Below are positions 1 to 9,482 of a stretch of DNA of 64,000 bases, in pieces. Below the pieces are notes generated by a model. The model ran no database searches and had not been told where the DNA came from. It was given only the letters and a program-made list of their open reading frames with translations. Source of the DNA: Microbacterium sp. H83. Lineage in GTDB: Bacteria > Actinomycetota > Actinomycetes > Actinomycetales > Microbacteriaceae. The position numbers and the translations under genes were made by a program. The stretch lies in contig NZ_LWCU01000001.1 in NCBI RefSeq assembly GCF_001650405.1, positions 1 through 64,000 on the forward strand. Direction: 5' to 3'. Every line of letters starts with the position of its first letter. The stretch's first letter is position 1.

Positions 1-1
1 T

Positions 2-2062
2 ACGAGTACCCGCCCCCAGGCTCTCCGGAGCCCCGCCCAGATCCCCCTGCGCCCCTTCGCGCAGGAGCCGGACGGTGAGGGCCTCCTGGCCGCTCGCATT
101 CCGATGCTCGACGCACTTCCCGCCGCTCCGGGCGGGTTCGCACCGAAGGCCTTCGTCGGCGAGGTGGTGCCGTTCAGTGTCGTCGCCTTCCGCGAGGGTC
201 ACGATCTGATCGGGGTGCAGCTCCGCCTGACCGCACCGGACGGCGACGAGAGCCTCCACCGCCTCACTCCCCGCCTCGACGGCACCGACAGATGGGGTGC
301 CGATGTCGCTCCCGATCTGCAGGGCGAGTGGTCGTTCCGATTCGAGGCCTTCTCCGACGACTTCGCCACCTGGGCGCACGCGGCCGAGTTGAAGATCGCC
401 GCCGGCGTCGACGTGCCCGTGATGGCCGCGCTCGGTGCCGAGCTCCTCACGCGCGCCGCGGCCGAGAGGGATCGGCCCGCACCCCAGCGCACGCTGCTCC
501 GCGCACACGCCGCCGCCCTCGCCTCCGGCGACGCGGACACCGCGTTCGCTCTGTCGACGGACGCCGAGCTGGCGCGGGTCTTCGTCGAGCGTCCGCTGAC
601 GACGCTGCGCTCTGCGACGGCGTCGCACGACCTTCTGGTCGAGCGGACGGCCGCCGGAGTGGGTGCCTGGTACGAGTTCTTCCCGCGATCGGAAGGAGCG
701 AGACGGCTCAAGGACGGCTCGATCAAGAGCGGCACCTTCCGCACGGCCGCGAAGCGCCTCCCCGCCGTCGCCGCCATGGGCTTCGACGTGATCTACCTCG
801 TGCCGATCCATCCGATCGGCACCACCAACCGCAAGGGGCGCAACAACACCCTGACCACGGAAGCGGGCGACCCCGGATCGCCCTACGCCATCGGAGCGGC
901 GGCGGGCGGACACGATGCCATCCATCCGGATCTGGGCAAGCCCGCGGACTTCCGCGCCTTCGTCCGCGCCGCGCGCGCGGAGGGACTCGAGGTGGCCCTG
1001 GATCTGGCCCTGCAGGCGTCCCCCGATCACCCCTGGGTCGCCGAGCATCCGGAATGGTTCACCACTCTGCCCGACGGATCGATCGCGTACGCCGAGAATC
1101 CCCCGAAGAAGTACCAGGACATCTATCCGCTCAACTTCGACAACGATCCTGACGGGATCTACCAGGAGATGCTGCGCATCGTGCAGCACTGGGTGCGCGA
1201 AGGGGTCAGGATCTTCCGCGTCGACAACCCGCACACCAAGCCCCTCCAGTTCTGGGAGTGGCTCATCGCCACTGTGAACGCCGCCGATCCGGACGTGATC
1301 TTCCTCGCCGAGGCGTTCACCCGCCCTGCGGTCATGCGCGCCCTGGCCGCCGTCGGATTCCAGCAGAGCTACAGCTACTTCACGTGGCGGAACACCAAGG
1401 CCGAGCTCGAGGAGTTCCTCACCACGATCTCGCATGAGACCAGCGACTACATGCGCCCGAACCTCTTCGTGAACACCCACGACATCCTCACGGAGTACCT
1501 GCAGTTCGGCGGCAGGGCCGCCTATCGGATCCGGGCCTGCATCGCCGCGACGGGGGCGCCGATCTACGGCGTGTACGCGGGATACGAGCTCTTCGAGAAC
1601 GTCGCCCGTCCGGGGTCCGAGGAGAACATCGACAACGAGAAGTACGAGTTCAAGCTCCGCGACTGGGAAGCCGCGGAAGCCGCCGGGGACTCCCTCGCCC
1701 CGCTGCTGCGCCGCCTCAACGAGATCCGCCGCGCACATCCGTCCCTGCGGCAGCTGCGCAATCTGTCGGTGCATTGGAGCGACGACGACGCGGTGCTCGT
1801 CTACAGCAAGCACCTGGACGCCGCATTCACCGGCACTGGGCGGTCGGACACCGTGATCGTCGTCGCGAACGTCGATCCGCACTCGGTCCGCGAGACGACC
1901 GTCCACCTGGACACGACGGTGTGGGGCATCGCCCCCGGTGAGCCGTTCGAGGTCGAGGACCTCCTCACCGGTGCGGTGTGGACGTGGGCCGACCACAACT
2001 ACGTGCGCCTCGACGCCTTCACGGAGCCGGTGCACATTCTGAAGGTGAGGGAGCGAGCATGA
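2..2062 (+). CDS. glgE: Alpha-1,4-glucan:maltose-1-phosphate maltosyltransferase GlgE (5'-partial)
   Basis: GH13 enzyme that transfers maltose from alpha-maltose-1-phosphate to growing alpha-1,4-glucan in the cytoplasm. Counting from the ATG at 104, the nucleophile Asp374 lies in RIFRVDNPHTKP and the general acid Glu403 in FLAEAF. The 29-residue spacing is the same as in characterised GlgE. AENPPKKYQDIYPLNFDND and SYSYFTWR are also typical. The frame is open to the left edge, the ATG at 104 has no Shine-Dalgarno site, and the residues before it (AARIPMLDALP) still align with the usual GlgE N-terminus. The true start is therefore probably outside the window. The stop overlaps the glgB start (ATGA), so the two genes are translationally coupled. 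Confidence 0.93.
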   Translation, partial: TSTRPQALRSPAQIPLRPFAQEPDGEGLLAARIPMLDALPAAPGGFAPKAFVGEVVPFSVVAFREGHDLIGVQLRLTAPDGDESLHRLTPRLDGTDRWGADVAPDLQGEWSFRFEAFSDDFATWAHAAELKIAAGVDVPVMAALGAELLTRAAAERDRPAPQRTLLRAHAAALASGDADTAFALSTDAELARVFVERPLTTLRSATASHDLLVERTAAGVGAWYEFFPRSEGARRLKDGSIKSGTFRTAAKRLPAVAAMGFDVIYLVPIHPIGTTNRKGRNNTLTTEAGDPGSPYAIGAAAGGHDAIHPDLGKPADFRAFVRAARAEGLEVALDLALQASPDHPWVAEHPEWFTTLPDGSIAYAENPPKKYQDIYPLNFDNDPDGIYQEMLRIVQHWVREGVRIFRVDNPHTKPLQFWEWLIATVNAADPDVIFLAEAFTRPAVMRALAAVGFQQSYSYFTWRNTKAELEEFLTTISHETSDYMRPNLFVNTHDILTEYLQFGGRAAYRIRACIAATGAPIYGVYAGYELFENVARPGSEENIDNEKYEFKLRDWEAAEAAGDSLAPLLRRLNEIRRAHPSLRQLRNLSVHWSDDDAVLVYSKHLDAAFTGTGRSDTVIVVANVDPHSVRETTVHLDTTVWGIAPGEPFEVEDLLTGAVWTWADHNYVRLDAFTEPVHILKVRERA

Positions 2063-4266
2063 GCTACGTGGAAGACGTGACGGAATCCCCCGAGTGGGCG
2101 GCGGTCGCCGGGGGCTCCCACCACGACCCGCACTCGGTGCTCGGAGCGCACCCCGTCACAGACGCAGGCGGACGAACCTCGACGGTCATCCGCGCCCGTC
2201 GTCCGCTCGCCCGCTCGGTCGCCGCGGTCTTCCGAGACGGCAGTCGGCTCGAACTGGTGCACACGGCGCACGGTATCTGGGAGGCGCAGCATGACGGTGC
2301 GCCGGTCCCCTACCGCCTCGCGACCGCCTACGGCGAGGACCCCGAGACGATCTCCGGAGACCCGTACCGCCATCTGCCGACCGTCGGCGACATCGATCTC
2401 CACCTCATCGCCGAAGGACGGCACGAGCGCCTCTGGCAGGTCCTCGGAGCGCACCCCCGCACCGTGGGCGGCGAGGACGGTGTCGCGTTCGCTGTATGGG
2501 CGCCGAACGCCACCGCCGTGCGCGTGGCCGGCGAGCACAACGGCTGGAGCGGCGAGTCCCACGCCATGCGGTCGATGGGAGGGGGCGGCGTGTGGGAGCT
2601 CTTCATCCCCGACCTCGCCGTCGGCACCACGTACAAGTACCAGATCCGCACCCGAGGCGGCGCCTGGATCTTCAAGGCGGACCCGATGGCCCAGGCGGCA
2701 CAGGTGCCGCCGGAGACGGCCTCGGTGGTGACCCGGTCGGACTACGCATGGTCGGACGGAGCCTGGATGACCCGTCGCGCGGCCACCCATGCCATCGCTC
2801 AGCCTCTCTCCGTCTACGAGGTGCACCTGGGATCGTGGCGCGCGGGGCTGAGCTATCGCGACGCCGCGGACGCGCTGATCGGCCATGTGACCGAGGCCGG
2901 CTTCACCCATGTGGAGTTCATGCCGCTGGCCGAGCATCCGTTCGGCGGCTCGTGGGGATACCAGATCAGCGGGTACTACGCTCCGACGAGCCGATACGGA
3001 ACCCCCGACGATCTGCGATACCTGATCGACCGCCTGCACCAGGCGGGGATCGGCGTCATCATGGACTGGGTCCCCGGGCATTTCCCGAAGGACGCCTTCG
3101 CCCTCGCCCGGTTCGACGGTCAGCCCCTGTACGAGCACCCGGACCCTCGTCGCGGAGAGCACCAGGACTGGGGCACGCTCATCTTCGACTACGGCCGTCC
3201 GGAGGTGCGCGGCTTCCTCGTCGCGAACGCTCTGTACTGGCTGGAGGAGTTCCACGTCGACGGCCTCAGGGTCGACGCCGTCGCCTCGATGCTCTATCTC
3301 GACTACTCGCGCAAGGACGGCGAGTGGGAGCCCAACATCCACGGCGGCCGCGAGAACCTCGAGGCGATCCGCTTCCTGCAGGAGGTCAACGCCACCGCGT
3401 ATCGACTGCACCCCGGCATCCTCATGGTCGCCGAGGAGTCGACGAGCTTCCCCGGTGTGACGGCGCCGACCGACCATGCCGGTCTGGGCTTCGGCTTCAA
3501 GTGGAACATGGGCTGGATGAACGACTCGCTGCAGTACATCGAGCGCGACCCGATGTACCGCTCGCACCACGAGGGGGAGATGACCTTCTCGTTCGTGTAC
3601 GCGTTCGGGGAGAACTACCTCCTCCCCATCAGCCACGACGAGGTCGTGCACGGCAAGGGCAGCCTCGTGTCGAAGATGCCGGGCGATCACTGGCACAAGC
3701 TCGCGAACACGCGCGCCTACCTCGCCTACATGTGGGGACACCCCGGCAAGAAGCTGCTGTTCATGGGACAGGAGTTCGGTCAGCTCGGAGAATGGTCGGA
3801 GTCGCGGGAGCTCGACTGGTGGCTGCTGGATCAGCCGTCGCATGCTCAACTGCAGAGCTTCGTCGGTCAGCTCAATCGGACGTACCGCGCCCAGGCGCCG
3901 CTGTGGGAGCGAGACAACGAGGGGTCGTCGTTCTCCCGGCTCGGCGCGCCGAACTGGGACCCCACGGTCATCGCCTTCGAGCGGAGGGACGCTCACGGAG
4001 GACGCATCGTCGTGATCAGCAACTTCTCCGGCGTCGAGCACGGCGGTCACCGCCTGACCCTGCCGCGGGAAGGGGTCTGGCAGGAGATCCTGAACTCGGA
4101 TGCGGCCGAATTCGGCGGACGCGGATCGGGCAACCTCGGCATGGTCGTCGCTCACCGCGACGGAGAGGGCTCGGAGCCCGTCGCCGCCATCACGCTCCCC
4201 GCGCTCTCGACGATCTGGCTGCGCCACGAGGGCGAGCCGCACGTGCCGACGGTCAACCACGGCTGA
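2059..4266 (+). CDS. glgB: 1,4-alpha-glucan branching enzyme GlgB
   Basis: Introduces alpha-1,6 branches into glucan, completing the GlgE route. It has 735 aa, normal for the family. An N-terminal branching-enzyme module is followed by CBM48 (near residues 125-220; FAVWAPNATAVRVAGEHNGW) and a GH13 barrel. The nucleophile is Asp406 (GLRVDAVASM), the acid/base Glu459 (MVAEEST), and ISHDEVVHGK supplies the third carboxylate. These positions are within one residue of E. coli GlgB. The start ATG overlaps the glgE stop and follows GGTGAGGGAG. A longer frame begins at 1978 but lies inside glgE and adds residues unlike the family. Confidence 0.97.
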   Translation: MSYVEDVTESPEWAAVAGGSHHDPHSVLGAHPVTDAGGRTSTVIRARRPLARSVAAVFRDGSRLELVHTAHGIWEAQHDGAPVPYRLATAYGEDPETISGDPYRHLPTVGDIDLHLIAEGRHERLWQVLGAHPRTVGGEDGVAFAVWAPNATAVRVAGEHNGWSGESHAMRSMGGGGVWELFIPDLAVGTTYKYQIRTRGGAWIFKADPMAQAAQVPPETASVVTRSDYAWSDGAWMTRRAATHAIAQPLSVYEVHLGSWRAGLSYRDAADALIGHVTEAGFTHVEFMPLAEHPFGGSWGYQISGYYAPTSRYGTPDDLRYLIDRLHQAGIGVIMDWVPGHFPKDAFALARFDGQPLYEHPDPRRGEHQDWGTLIFDYGRPEVRGFLVANALYWLEEFHVDGLRVDAVASMLYLDYSRKDGEWEPNIHGGRENLEAIRFLQEVNATAYRLHPGILMVAEESTSFPGVTAPTDHAGLGFGFKWNMGWMNDSLQYIERDPMYRSHHEGEMTFSFVYAFGENYLLPISHDEVVHGKGSLVSKMPGDHWHKLANTRAYLAYMWGHPGKKLLFMGQEFGQLGEWSESRELDWWLLDQPSHAQLQSFVGQLNRTYRAQAPLWERDNEGSSFSRLGAPNWDPTVIAFERRDAHGGRIVVISNFSGVEHGGHRLTLPREGVWQEILNSDAAEFGGRGSGNLGMVVAHRDGEGSEPVAAITLPALSTIWLRHEGEPHVPTVNHG

Positions 4267-4276
4267 CCGTCGGCAC
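4243..4276. terminator. Hairpin at the glgB / thioredoxin convergent ends
   Basis: Perfect 13-bp inverted repeat: arms 4243-4255 (GTGCCGACGGTCA) and 4264-4276, with an 8-base loop. The glgB stop codon lies in the right arm. There is no T-run on either side, so this is a U-poor actinobacterial-type terminator that could serve both converging genes. Confidence 0.6.
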
Positions 4277-4284
4277 GATCCTCC

Positions 4285-5220
4285 TCAGAAGAGCAGGGAC
4301 GAGAGGCGGTTGCGCGCCGAGACGACCCGCGGGTCCGAGGCGCCGATCAGCCCGAAGAGCTCGATGAGCCGTTCCCGCACGGGCGTGCGCTCGTCCGTGG
4401 GCAGGACGGAGAACAGATCGAGCAGGCGTCCGAAGGCGTCGTCGACATGGCCGCCGGCCAGGTCGAGGTCGGCGACGTCGAACTGCGCCTGCACATCGCG
4501 CGGGCCCGCCGCGGCGGCGGCGCGAGCGTCCTGCAGATCGAGCTTCTGGACGCGGTCGAGAAGGCGCACCTGGCCGAGGCCGGCGATCGCGTCCTCGTCG
4601 CGGGGGTTCTCGGCGAGGGCCTTCTCGTACGCCGTGATCGCGGCCGCGTAGTCGCCGACCTCGATCGCCGCGAACGCCTCGGCATGCAGCGGCGGCAGCG
4701 GCGGCTCTTCGGGGGCCTCGCCGCCGTCGGCAGCAGCACCGGCGACGTCGAGCGTGCCCGTCACACCGTTCTGGGCGGCGACCTGCAGCAGCTGTGCGAA
4801 GACCTCTCGCACCTGCTGCTCGGGGACAGCGCCGGTGAACATGGGGACCGGCTGCCCGGCGATGACAGCGACGACCATCGGGATCGACTGCGCGCGGAAG
4901 CTCTGCGCGAGCTGCGGGTTGGCGTCCACGTCCACCTTGGCCAGCAGCACTCGACCGCCGAGCTCGCGCGTCACCTTCTCGATGATCGGGCTGAGCTGCT
5001 TGCAGGGTCCGCACCACTCGGCCCACAGGTCGACCACGACGGGCACGGTGCGGGAGATCTCGAGGATCTGGCCGAAGGACTCGTCGGTCGCATCGACCAC
5101 GACATCGGCGACCCCCGCGGAACCGGACCCGGTAGAGGCGGCAGCCGAAGGCGAGGGACGGTTCCGGAGTGCGGAGAGGTCGACAGCCCCTCGGAGAGCG
5201 GACGGAGAGATATCGGTCAC
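4285..5220 (-). CDS. Thioredoxin-domain protein with C-terminal TPR-like region (YbbN/CnoX type)
   Basis: 311 aa. A variable N-terminus (1-37) is followed by a thioredoxin fold (about 38-150) with the complete active site WCGPC (Cys70, Cys73) and the cis-proline loop IPMVV. After it come an acidic linker and an alpha-helical TPR-like region (FAAIEVGDYAAAITAYEKAL). This is the layout of YbbN/CnoX, a thioredoxin-fold co-chaperone, and unlike E. coli YbbN the redox pair is intact. The start is GTG, overlapping the stop of the upstream membrane-protein gene (GTGA), so the two are coupled. The redox or chaperone role is inferred from the fold. Confidence 0.88.
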   Translation of the reverse strand: MTDISPSALRGAVDLSALRNRPSPSAAASTGSGSAGVADVVVDATDESFGQILEISRTVPVVVDLWAEWCGPCKQLSPIIEKVTRELGGRVLLAKVDVDANPQLAQSFRAQSIPMVVAVIAGQPVPMFTGAVPEQQVREVFAQLLQVAAQNGVTGTLDVAGAAADGGEAPEEPPLPPLHAEAFAAIEVGDYAAAITAYEKALAENPRDEDAIAGLGQVRLLDRVQKLDLQDARAAAAAGPRDVQAQFDVADLDLAGGHVDDAFGRLLDLFSVLPTDERTPVRERLIELFGLIGASDPRVVSARNRLSSLLF

Positions 5221-7241
5221 TTGATCACCTCGACGGAGAGAAGGTCCTGACGGACGGCCAGGAGACGGATCTGCTCCGTCGATCCCTGTGCGGGCACGGA
5301 GAAGAAGAGCTGGAACTCGTACTTGGTCGTCACGCCCTTGGCGGACTCGGTCACACCCGTGAGCGCCTTGGCCTGCACGTTCTCACCGAATCGGATCACG
5401 GCATCCGCGGAGGTCGGGGTCACGGTCTCGGTGTCCACGAGGGAGACGGCGACGATCGCACCGCTGCCGAGCGTGGTCATAGAGACCGGAGCGGAGTCCG
5501 CGGGAACGATGTCGAACGCCGTCTGCGACGTCGCCGCCGCACCGTTGTCGGCGAGGTTCTGAACGACGGCCTGGCGGCTGTCCCTGATCGACTTCGCCAG
5601 GTTGAGCGAGATCTCATCGAACAGCCCGTATGACGCGCTCTGCTCGCCGGCGTCCACGACGTCCGCATACGTCGCCGCGAGCTCGGCGGGAGCGAGGCTC
5701 AGGAACGCGGAGTCGTCCGGCACGAGCGAGGTGCCCAGCCAGGACGCCGCGACATCCGGGAACACCGCATCCGCGGACATCTCGGCCATGTTCGAGATCT
5801 TGTAGTTCGACCACGGGTCCTGTTGCGTCATGGTCAGGATCACGGGCGGGACCGTGTCGTCGCCCTCGGTCTTCGACAGCAGGAGCACGGTGCGCGGCCA
5901 GCGGTCGGTCGCCTCCGGCAGCACGACTTCGACGTCGTCGGTCGGGATCGCCGCGGGCACCGGCGTCTCGGGCACGGCCGTCCGCAGGGCGTACTCCGTC
6001 GTGCGTGCGGCGAGGGCCGGGCCGTCGAGACGGGTCTTCGCGAGCTCGATGTCCATCGCCGCGTCGGCATCCGCCACGGTCGTCGAGACCTCCTGGAGGA
6101 TCCGCTTGGCCTGCGCCTCCGTCACGGCCGGGGGCTTCTGGTTGTCCGGAGCGATGACCGTCGGCGTCGGCGAGGGCGTCGGCGATGCGGAGCCCAGCTG
6201 CGGCCAGGAGTCGGCCGAGCAGCCGCTCGCCAGCAGTGCGGTCAGCGCCAGTGCGGGGAACGCGAGCATCCTGCGCCTGCGCGCGGGTGCGGCGGTGCGC
6301 ATCTCGGGACGGCGCCCCGTCTGTGCCGTGTCGTCGGCATCGGCATCCGGCCGAGGCGCGTCGGAGGTCGGAGCGGCCGCCTCGCTGTCGCCGGACGGCT
6401 GCGCGGCGCCCGATCGGTCCGCGTCGCCGGATCGATCCGCGTCGCCGGCCTCGATGACGGACCGCTCAGCGGGCGGGAGCTGGGAGAGCTCGATGGGCTC
6501 GGTCGCGGGAAGCGGACCCGGTCCCTTGCGTCGGGGGCCTCGACCGCGCCGCTGGTGACGGATCGCGAGGACATAGAGCACGAGCCCGACGAGCAGGACG
6601 AGTCCTCCGGCCGCCATGAGCGGACCGGCGAGCGGCGTCGACGTGTCGAGGGGCCAGGAGATGGAGATGTCATCCGGGGCGTCCTGCGTGCCGTCATGCG
6701 CGATGATCACGCTCACTCCCTCCGGAACCTGGAGATCGGCGATCAGCCGGTCGGGCTCGCTGAAGGAGTCCAGCCACAGGTCCGATCCGGCGGGGTTCCG
6801 ACCGGCACCCTCGACCGCCTCGGAGCCTTCTGCTGCGTCGGTCGGCGTGCTCTCGGGGGCCGGGGTGGTCTCGGGAGCCGGGGTCGCCGGCGTCTCCCCC
6901 GCCGACTCGTCGGAGGACGAGGCCGCGACGAACTCGACGTCCAGCTCCCCGTCGCCGCCGAGCGTCACGTGGTTGTAGTCGGCATCGGCCAGCCACGCCT
7001 CCATGTCGGCGGTCCGGCCGTACGCGGCGAAGATGTCTCCCTCGCCTCGGATCAGCAGCGTCTGAGCGCCCGCGTTCTCGCGCAGCACCTCCGCGTCCAT
7101 GAGCACGAACGGAGCGGGTTCATCGACCTCGACGGCGACCTTCTGGGTCGACGGCCCCATGAAGATGGTTCGCTGAGCGATGCCCGCACCGATCAGTCCC
7201 GCGGCCAGCACGAAGGCCACCACGGCCCATACGAAACGCAC
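5217..7241 (-). CDS. Large membrane protein with three predicted spans and an internal lipobox
   Basis: About 674 aa, not recognised as a named family. Hydrophobic segments lie near residues 4-23, 205-226 (GPLMAAGGLVLLVGLVLYVL) and 322-341. Between spans 1 and 2 is a domain with a Thr/Pro/Glu-rich linker. Between spans 2 and 3 is an acidic Ala/Asp linker. Span 3 follows RRRR and ends LTALLASGC, a good lipobox, then a Pro/Thr/Ser linker and a 300-residue C-terminal domain. The start chosen is the GTG at 7241, which follows AGGAGA by a normal spacing. A GTG at 7256 would add five residues without a ribosome site. It is translationally coupled to the thioredoxin gene, so a shared envelope or redox task is possible. 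Confidence 0.75.
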   Translation of the reverse strand: MRFVWAVVAFVLAAGLIGAGIAQRTIFMGPSTQKVAVEVDEPAPFVLMDAEVLRENAGAQTLLIRGEGDIFAAYGRTADMEAWLADADYNHVTLGGDGELDVEFVAASSSDESAGETPATPAPETTPAPESTPTDAAEGSEAVEGAGRNPAGSDLWLDSFSEPDRLIADLQVPEGVSVIIAHDGTQDAPDDISISWPLDTSTPLAGPLMAAGGLVLLVGLVLYVLAIRHQRRGRGPRRKGPGPLPATEPIELSQLPPAERSVIEAGDADRSGDADRSGAAQPSGDSEAAAPTSDAPRPDADADDTAQTGRRPEMRTAAPARRRRMLAFPALALTALLASGCSADSWPQLGSASPTPSPTPTVIAPDNQKPPAVTEAQAKRILQEVSTTVADADAAMDIELAKTRLDGPALAARTTEYALRTAVPETPVPAAIPTDDVEVVLPEATDRWPRTVLLLSKTEGDDTVPPVILTMTQQDPWSNYKISNMAEMSADAVFPDVAASWLGTSLVPDDSAFLSLAPAELAATYADVVDAGEQSASYGLFDEISLNLAKSIRDSRQAVVQNLADNGAAATSQTAFDIVPADSAPVSMTTLGSGAIVAVSLVDTETVTPTSADAVIRFGENVQAKALTGVTESAKGVTTKYEFQLFFSVPAQGSTEQIRLLAVRQDLLSVEVIK

Positions 7242-7386
7242 GAATAGTCTCCTCACGCGCCCCGGACGAACGCCCGAGTCGCAACACTCGACATTTCAGA
7301 CTAGCGAAATCACCTGTGTGTTGCCCACGAGGGGGTGTCCTCCGCACCTCCGGCACGTCGCGAGCGACGGGCGCGAGCCGGATCGA

Positions 7387-7398
7387 TAGCCTTGCAGC
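7387..7398 (+). promoter_or_regulatory. -10 element for a leaderless transcript of the AI-2E permease gene
   Basis: TAGCCT at 7387-7392 is followed by six bases and the ATG at 7399. No Shine-Dalgarno site precedes the ATG. The same layout recurs at several other starts in this window. Confidence 0.45.
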
Positions 7399-8460
7399 AT
7401 GAAGATCCACAGCCCCTTCCGCACCGCTCTCGTGGCGACGCTCGGTGTCGGCCTCGGGATCCTGTTGATCGGGAGCGTGCAGAGCCTGTCGACGGTCCTG
7501 CTGTACGTCGGGACCGCACTGTTCCTCAGCCTCGGACTCGACCCCCTCGTCTCCTTCCTCGAGCGGAGGCGCCTGCCCCGTTGGCTCGCCGTGCTCGTCA
7601 CGATCGTGGCGGTGCTGGGCGTGTTCGCCGGGATCATCCTCATCGTCATCCCCGTCCTCGTCGATCAGATCTCCGAGCTGGTCGTCCAGATCACCGCGAT
7701 CGTGCAGCGCGGCACCGCGATCGACGATCTCAAGAACTGGATGCAGGACGTCTTCCCCAATCTCCGCGTCGACGAGGTCTTCGCCTACGTCGAGGACTGG
7801 CTGAACACCAACCTCACCGAGATCGGCGGATCGATCGGGCAGGGCGTGCTCGCGGCCAGTGGCGCCCTCCTCAGCGGACTCTTCGGCGCGTTCATCGTCC
7901 TCATCCTCACGATCTACCTCACCGCGTCCACTCCGTCCTTGAAGCGCGCGGTCTACCAGCTGGCGCCCGCATCGAAGCGCGAGCGCTTCGTCGATCTGGC
8001 CGACCAGATCACGGATTCCGTCGGCTACTACGTGATCGGCCAGGTGACCCAGGGCGCCATCAACGGCATCCTCAGCATGATCTTCCTCTCGATCATCGAT
8101 GCGCCGTTCCCCGCCGTGCTCGCGGTCATCGCGTTCTTCTTCTCGCTGATCCCGCTCGTCGGCACCCTGACGGGATCGACCATCATCGTCCTGCTCTGCC
8201 TGATCCCGGGGCTCGGCTCCCCCGCCACGGCGATCACCGCCGCGATCTACTACCTCGTCTACATGCAGATCGAGGCGTACGTGATCTCGCCGAGGATCAT
8301 GAGCCGCGCGGTCTCGGTGCCGGGTGCGGTGGTCGTCGTCGCCGCCCTCGCGGGGGGAAGCCTGCTGGGCCTGCTCGGGGCGCTCATCGCGATCCCGGTC
8401 GCCGCCAGCATCCTCATCCTCTACCGGCAGGTGCTCATCCCTCGGATGAACGAGCTCTGA
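7399..8460 (+). CDS. AI-2E family transporter (PerM-like permease)
   Basis: 353 aa integral membrane protein. It has paired N-terminal spans (LVATLGVGLGILLIGSVQSL, then TVLLYVGTALFLSLGLDPLV), a long soluble stretch around residues 95-150 and a C-terminal bundle ending in the family-typical GGSLLGLLGALIAIPVAASI. Members of this family are proposed exporters or permeases, and substrate cannot be told from sequence. The start is the only ATG close to a -10 hexamer and lacks a ribosome site, consistent with a leaderless mRNA. The gene diverges from the membrane-protein gene across about 150 bp. Confidence 0.88.
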   Translation: MKIHSPFRTALVATLGVGLGILLIGSVQSLSTVLLYVGTALFLSLGLDPLVSFLERRRLPRWLAVLVTIVAVLGVFAGIILIVIPVLVDQISELVVQITAIVQRGTAIDDLKNWMQDVFPNLRVDEVFAYVEDWLNTNLTEIGGSIGQGVLAASGALLSGLFGAFIVLILTIYLTASTPSLKRAVYQLAPASKRERFVDLADQITDSVGYYVIGQVTQGAINGILSMIFLSIIDAPFPAVLAVIAFFFSLIPLVGTLTGSTIIVLLCLIPGLGSPATAITAAIYYLVYMQIEAYVISPRIMSRAVSVPGAVVVVAALAGGSLLGLLGALIAIPVAASILILYRQVLIPRMNEL

Positions 8461-8469
8461 TCGCGGTCG

Positions 8470-9189
8470 CTACTGCGGAGGCCAGGTCGTCGGCAGCGGG
8501 AGCGCGGAGGGGTTCACAGCCGCGACGATCTCGGTGAGCACGCGCCGCGTCTGCGTCTCGCCCACCCAGAGATGCTTGCCGCCCTCGACCGCGATGATCT
8601 CGGCGTGCGGGATGCTGGCGAAGCGCTCGCGGGCCTCGGCGGGACGCAGGTAGTCGTCGAACTCCGGGACGAGGATCACGACGGTCGCGGTCGACGCGGA
8701 CCATGCGGCGACCTCCTCCTCGGAAGCGCGGTGCAGAGGAGGCGAGAGCAGCACGACGCCTTCGATGTCGTGCTCCCGGCCGTACTTCAGTGCGAGCTCG
8801 GTGCCGAAGGACCACCCGACGAGCCACGGACGCGGCAGAGCGCGCTCCCGCACGAACTCCATCGCCGCGGCGACGTCGAACTGCTCGGATGCTCCCCCGT
8901 CGAAGGCGCCCTCGCTGGTGCCGCGCGGCGACGTCGTGCCGCGGGTGTTGAACCGCAGCACGGCGAGGTCAGCCGTGGCCGGAAGTCGAGCCGCCGCCTT
9001 GCGGAGGATGTGCGAGTCCATGAAGCCGCCGGCCGTCGGCAGCGGATGCAGCGTCACCAGCGTCGCGACGGGAGCCGCCGCCTCGGGCACCGCCAGCTCA
9101 CCGACGAGCGTCAACCTGTCAGCGGTCTCGAGCGTGATGTCCTCGCGATGCGCGGGGAGCTCCAGCGGACCTCTGATCTCGATGCTCAC
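8470..9189 (-). CDS. Alpha/beta-hydrolase fold protein
   Basis: 239 aa cytoplasmic hydrolase of the dienelactone-hydrolase / small prolyl-oligopeptidase-like group. The nucleophile elbow GWSFGT gives Ser127. VPEFDDYLRP supplies the likely Asp and GGKHLWVG the His. HPLPTAGGFMDSH and RFNTRG match the oxyanion region of these hydrolases. The start is GTG at 9189: a GGAGGA site lies six bases upstream and the codon overlaps the stop of the preceding gene (GTGA). A longer frame to 9270 would run back into that gene. Substrate unknown. Confidence 0.85.
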   Translation of the reverse strand: MSIEIRGPLELPAHREDITLETADRLTLVGELAVPEAAAPVATLVTLHPLPTAGGFMDSHILRKAAARLPATADLAVLRFNTRGTTSPRGTSEGAFDGGASEQFDVAAAMEFVRERALPRPWLVGWSFGTELALKYGREHDIEGVVLLSPPLHRASEEEVAAWSASTATVVILVPEFDDYLRPAEARERFASIPHAEIIAVEGGKHLWVGETQTRRVLTEIVAAVNPSALPLPTTWPPQ

Positions 9190-9473
9190 GAAATCCTCCA
9201 ACAGTGAGTGTGCCAGTGACGACGCGCCGCCAGATCCGCGGCATCGCCGAGGACACCGTCCGCCCGCCATGCGACGAGATGGGCGACGCCGGGTTCGATC
9301 ACGCGTCCGCAGCCCGGACAGCTGTACTCCTTGACCGCCTGGGCGGCGGACACCGGCTGCACCGTCCAGTCGATGCCGCGGCGAGACTCCGTGCGCTTCC
9401 AGGACGCCAGCAGGCGGTCGAGCGACTCGTCGGGGTCAGGGCGCGCCGGACGGCGTCGGTGCGAGCGGGCCAT
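9186..9473 (-). CDS. Small actinobacterial protein with a Cys/His metal-site-like pattern
   Basis: 95 aa, basic N-terminus (MARSHRRRPARP). A conserved C-terminal half carries CPGCG at about residues 53-57, then RRHWHTHCW near the end, giving a CxxC...HxHxxC set that could bind zinc. Similar short proteins in actinobacteria are often labelled 'ATP/GTP-binding protein', but no P-loop is present here. It overlaps the hydrolase start by four bases and starts nine bases after the stop of the lysozyme-fold gene, so the three genes are probably co-transcribed. Function unknown. Confidence 0.7.
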   Translation of the reverse strand: MARSHRRRPARPDPDESLDRLLASWKRTESRRGIDWTVQPVSAAQAVKEYSCPGCGRVIEPGVAHLVAWRADGVLGDAADLAARRHWHTHCWRIS

Positions 9474-9482
9474 GACCGCCGC

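Noticed and set aside
1999..4260. 753-aa open frame on the minus strand opposite glgB
   Set aside because: It mirrors the codon bias of glgB at 70% G+C, has no family features, and glgB is certain on the other strand.
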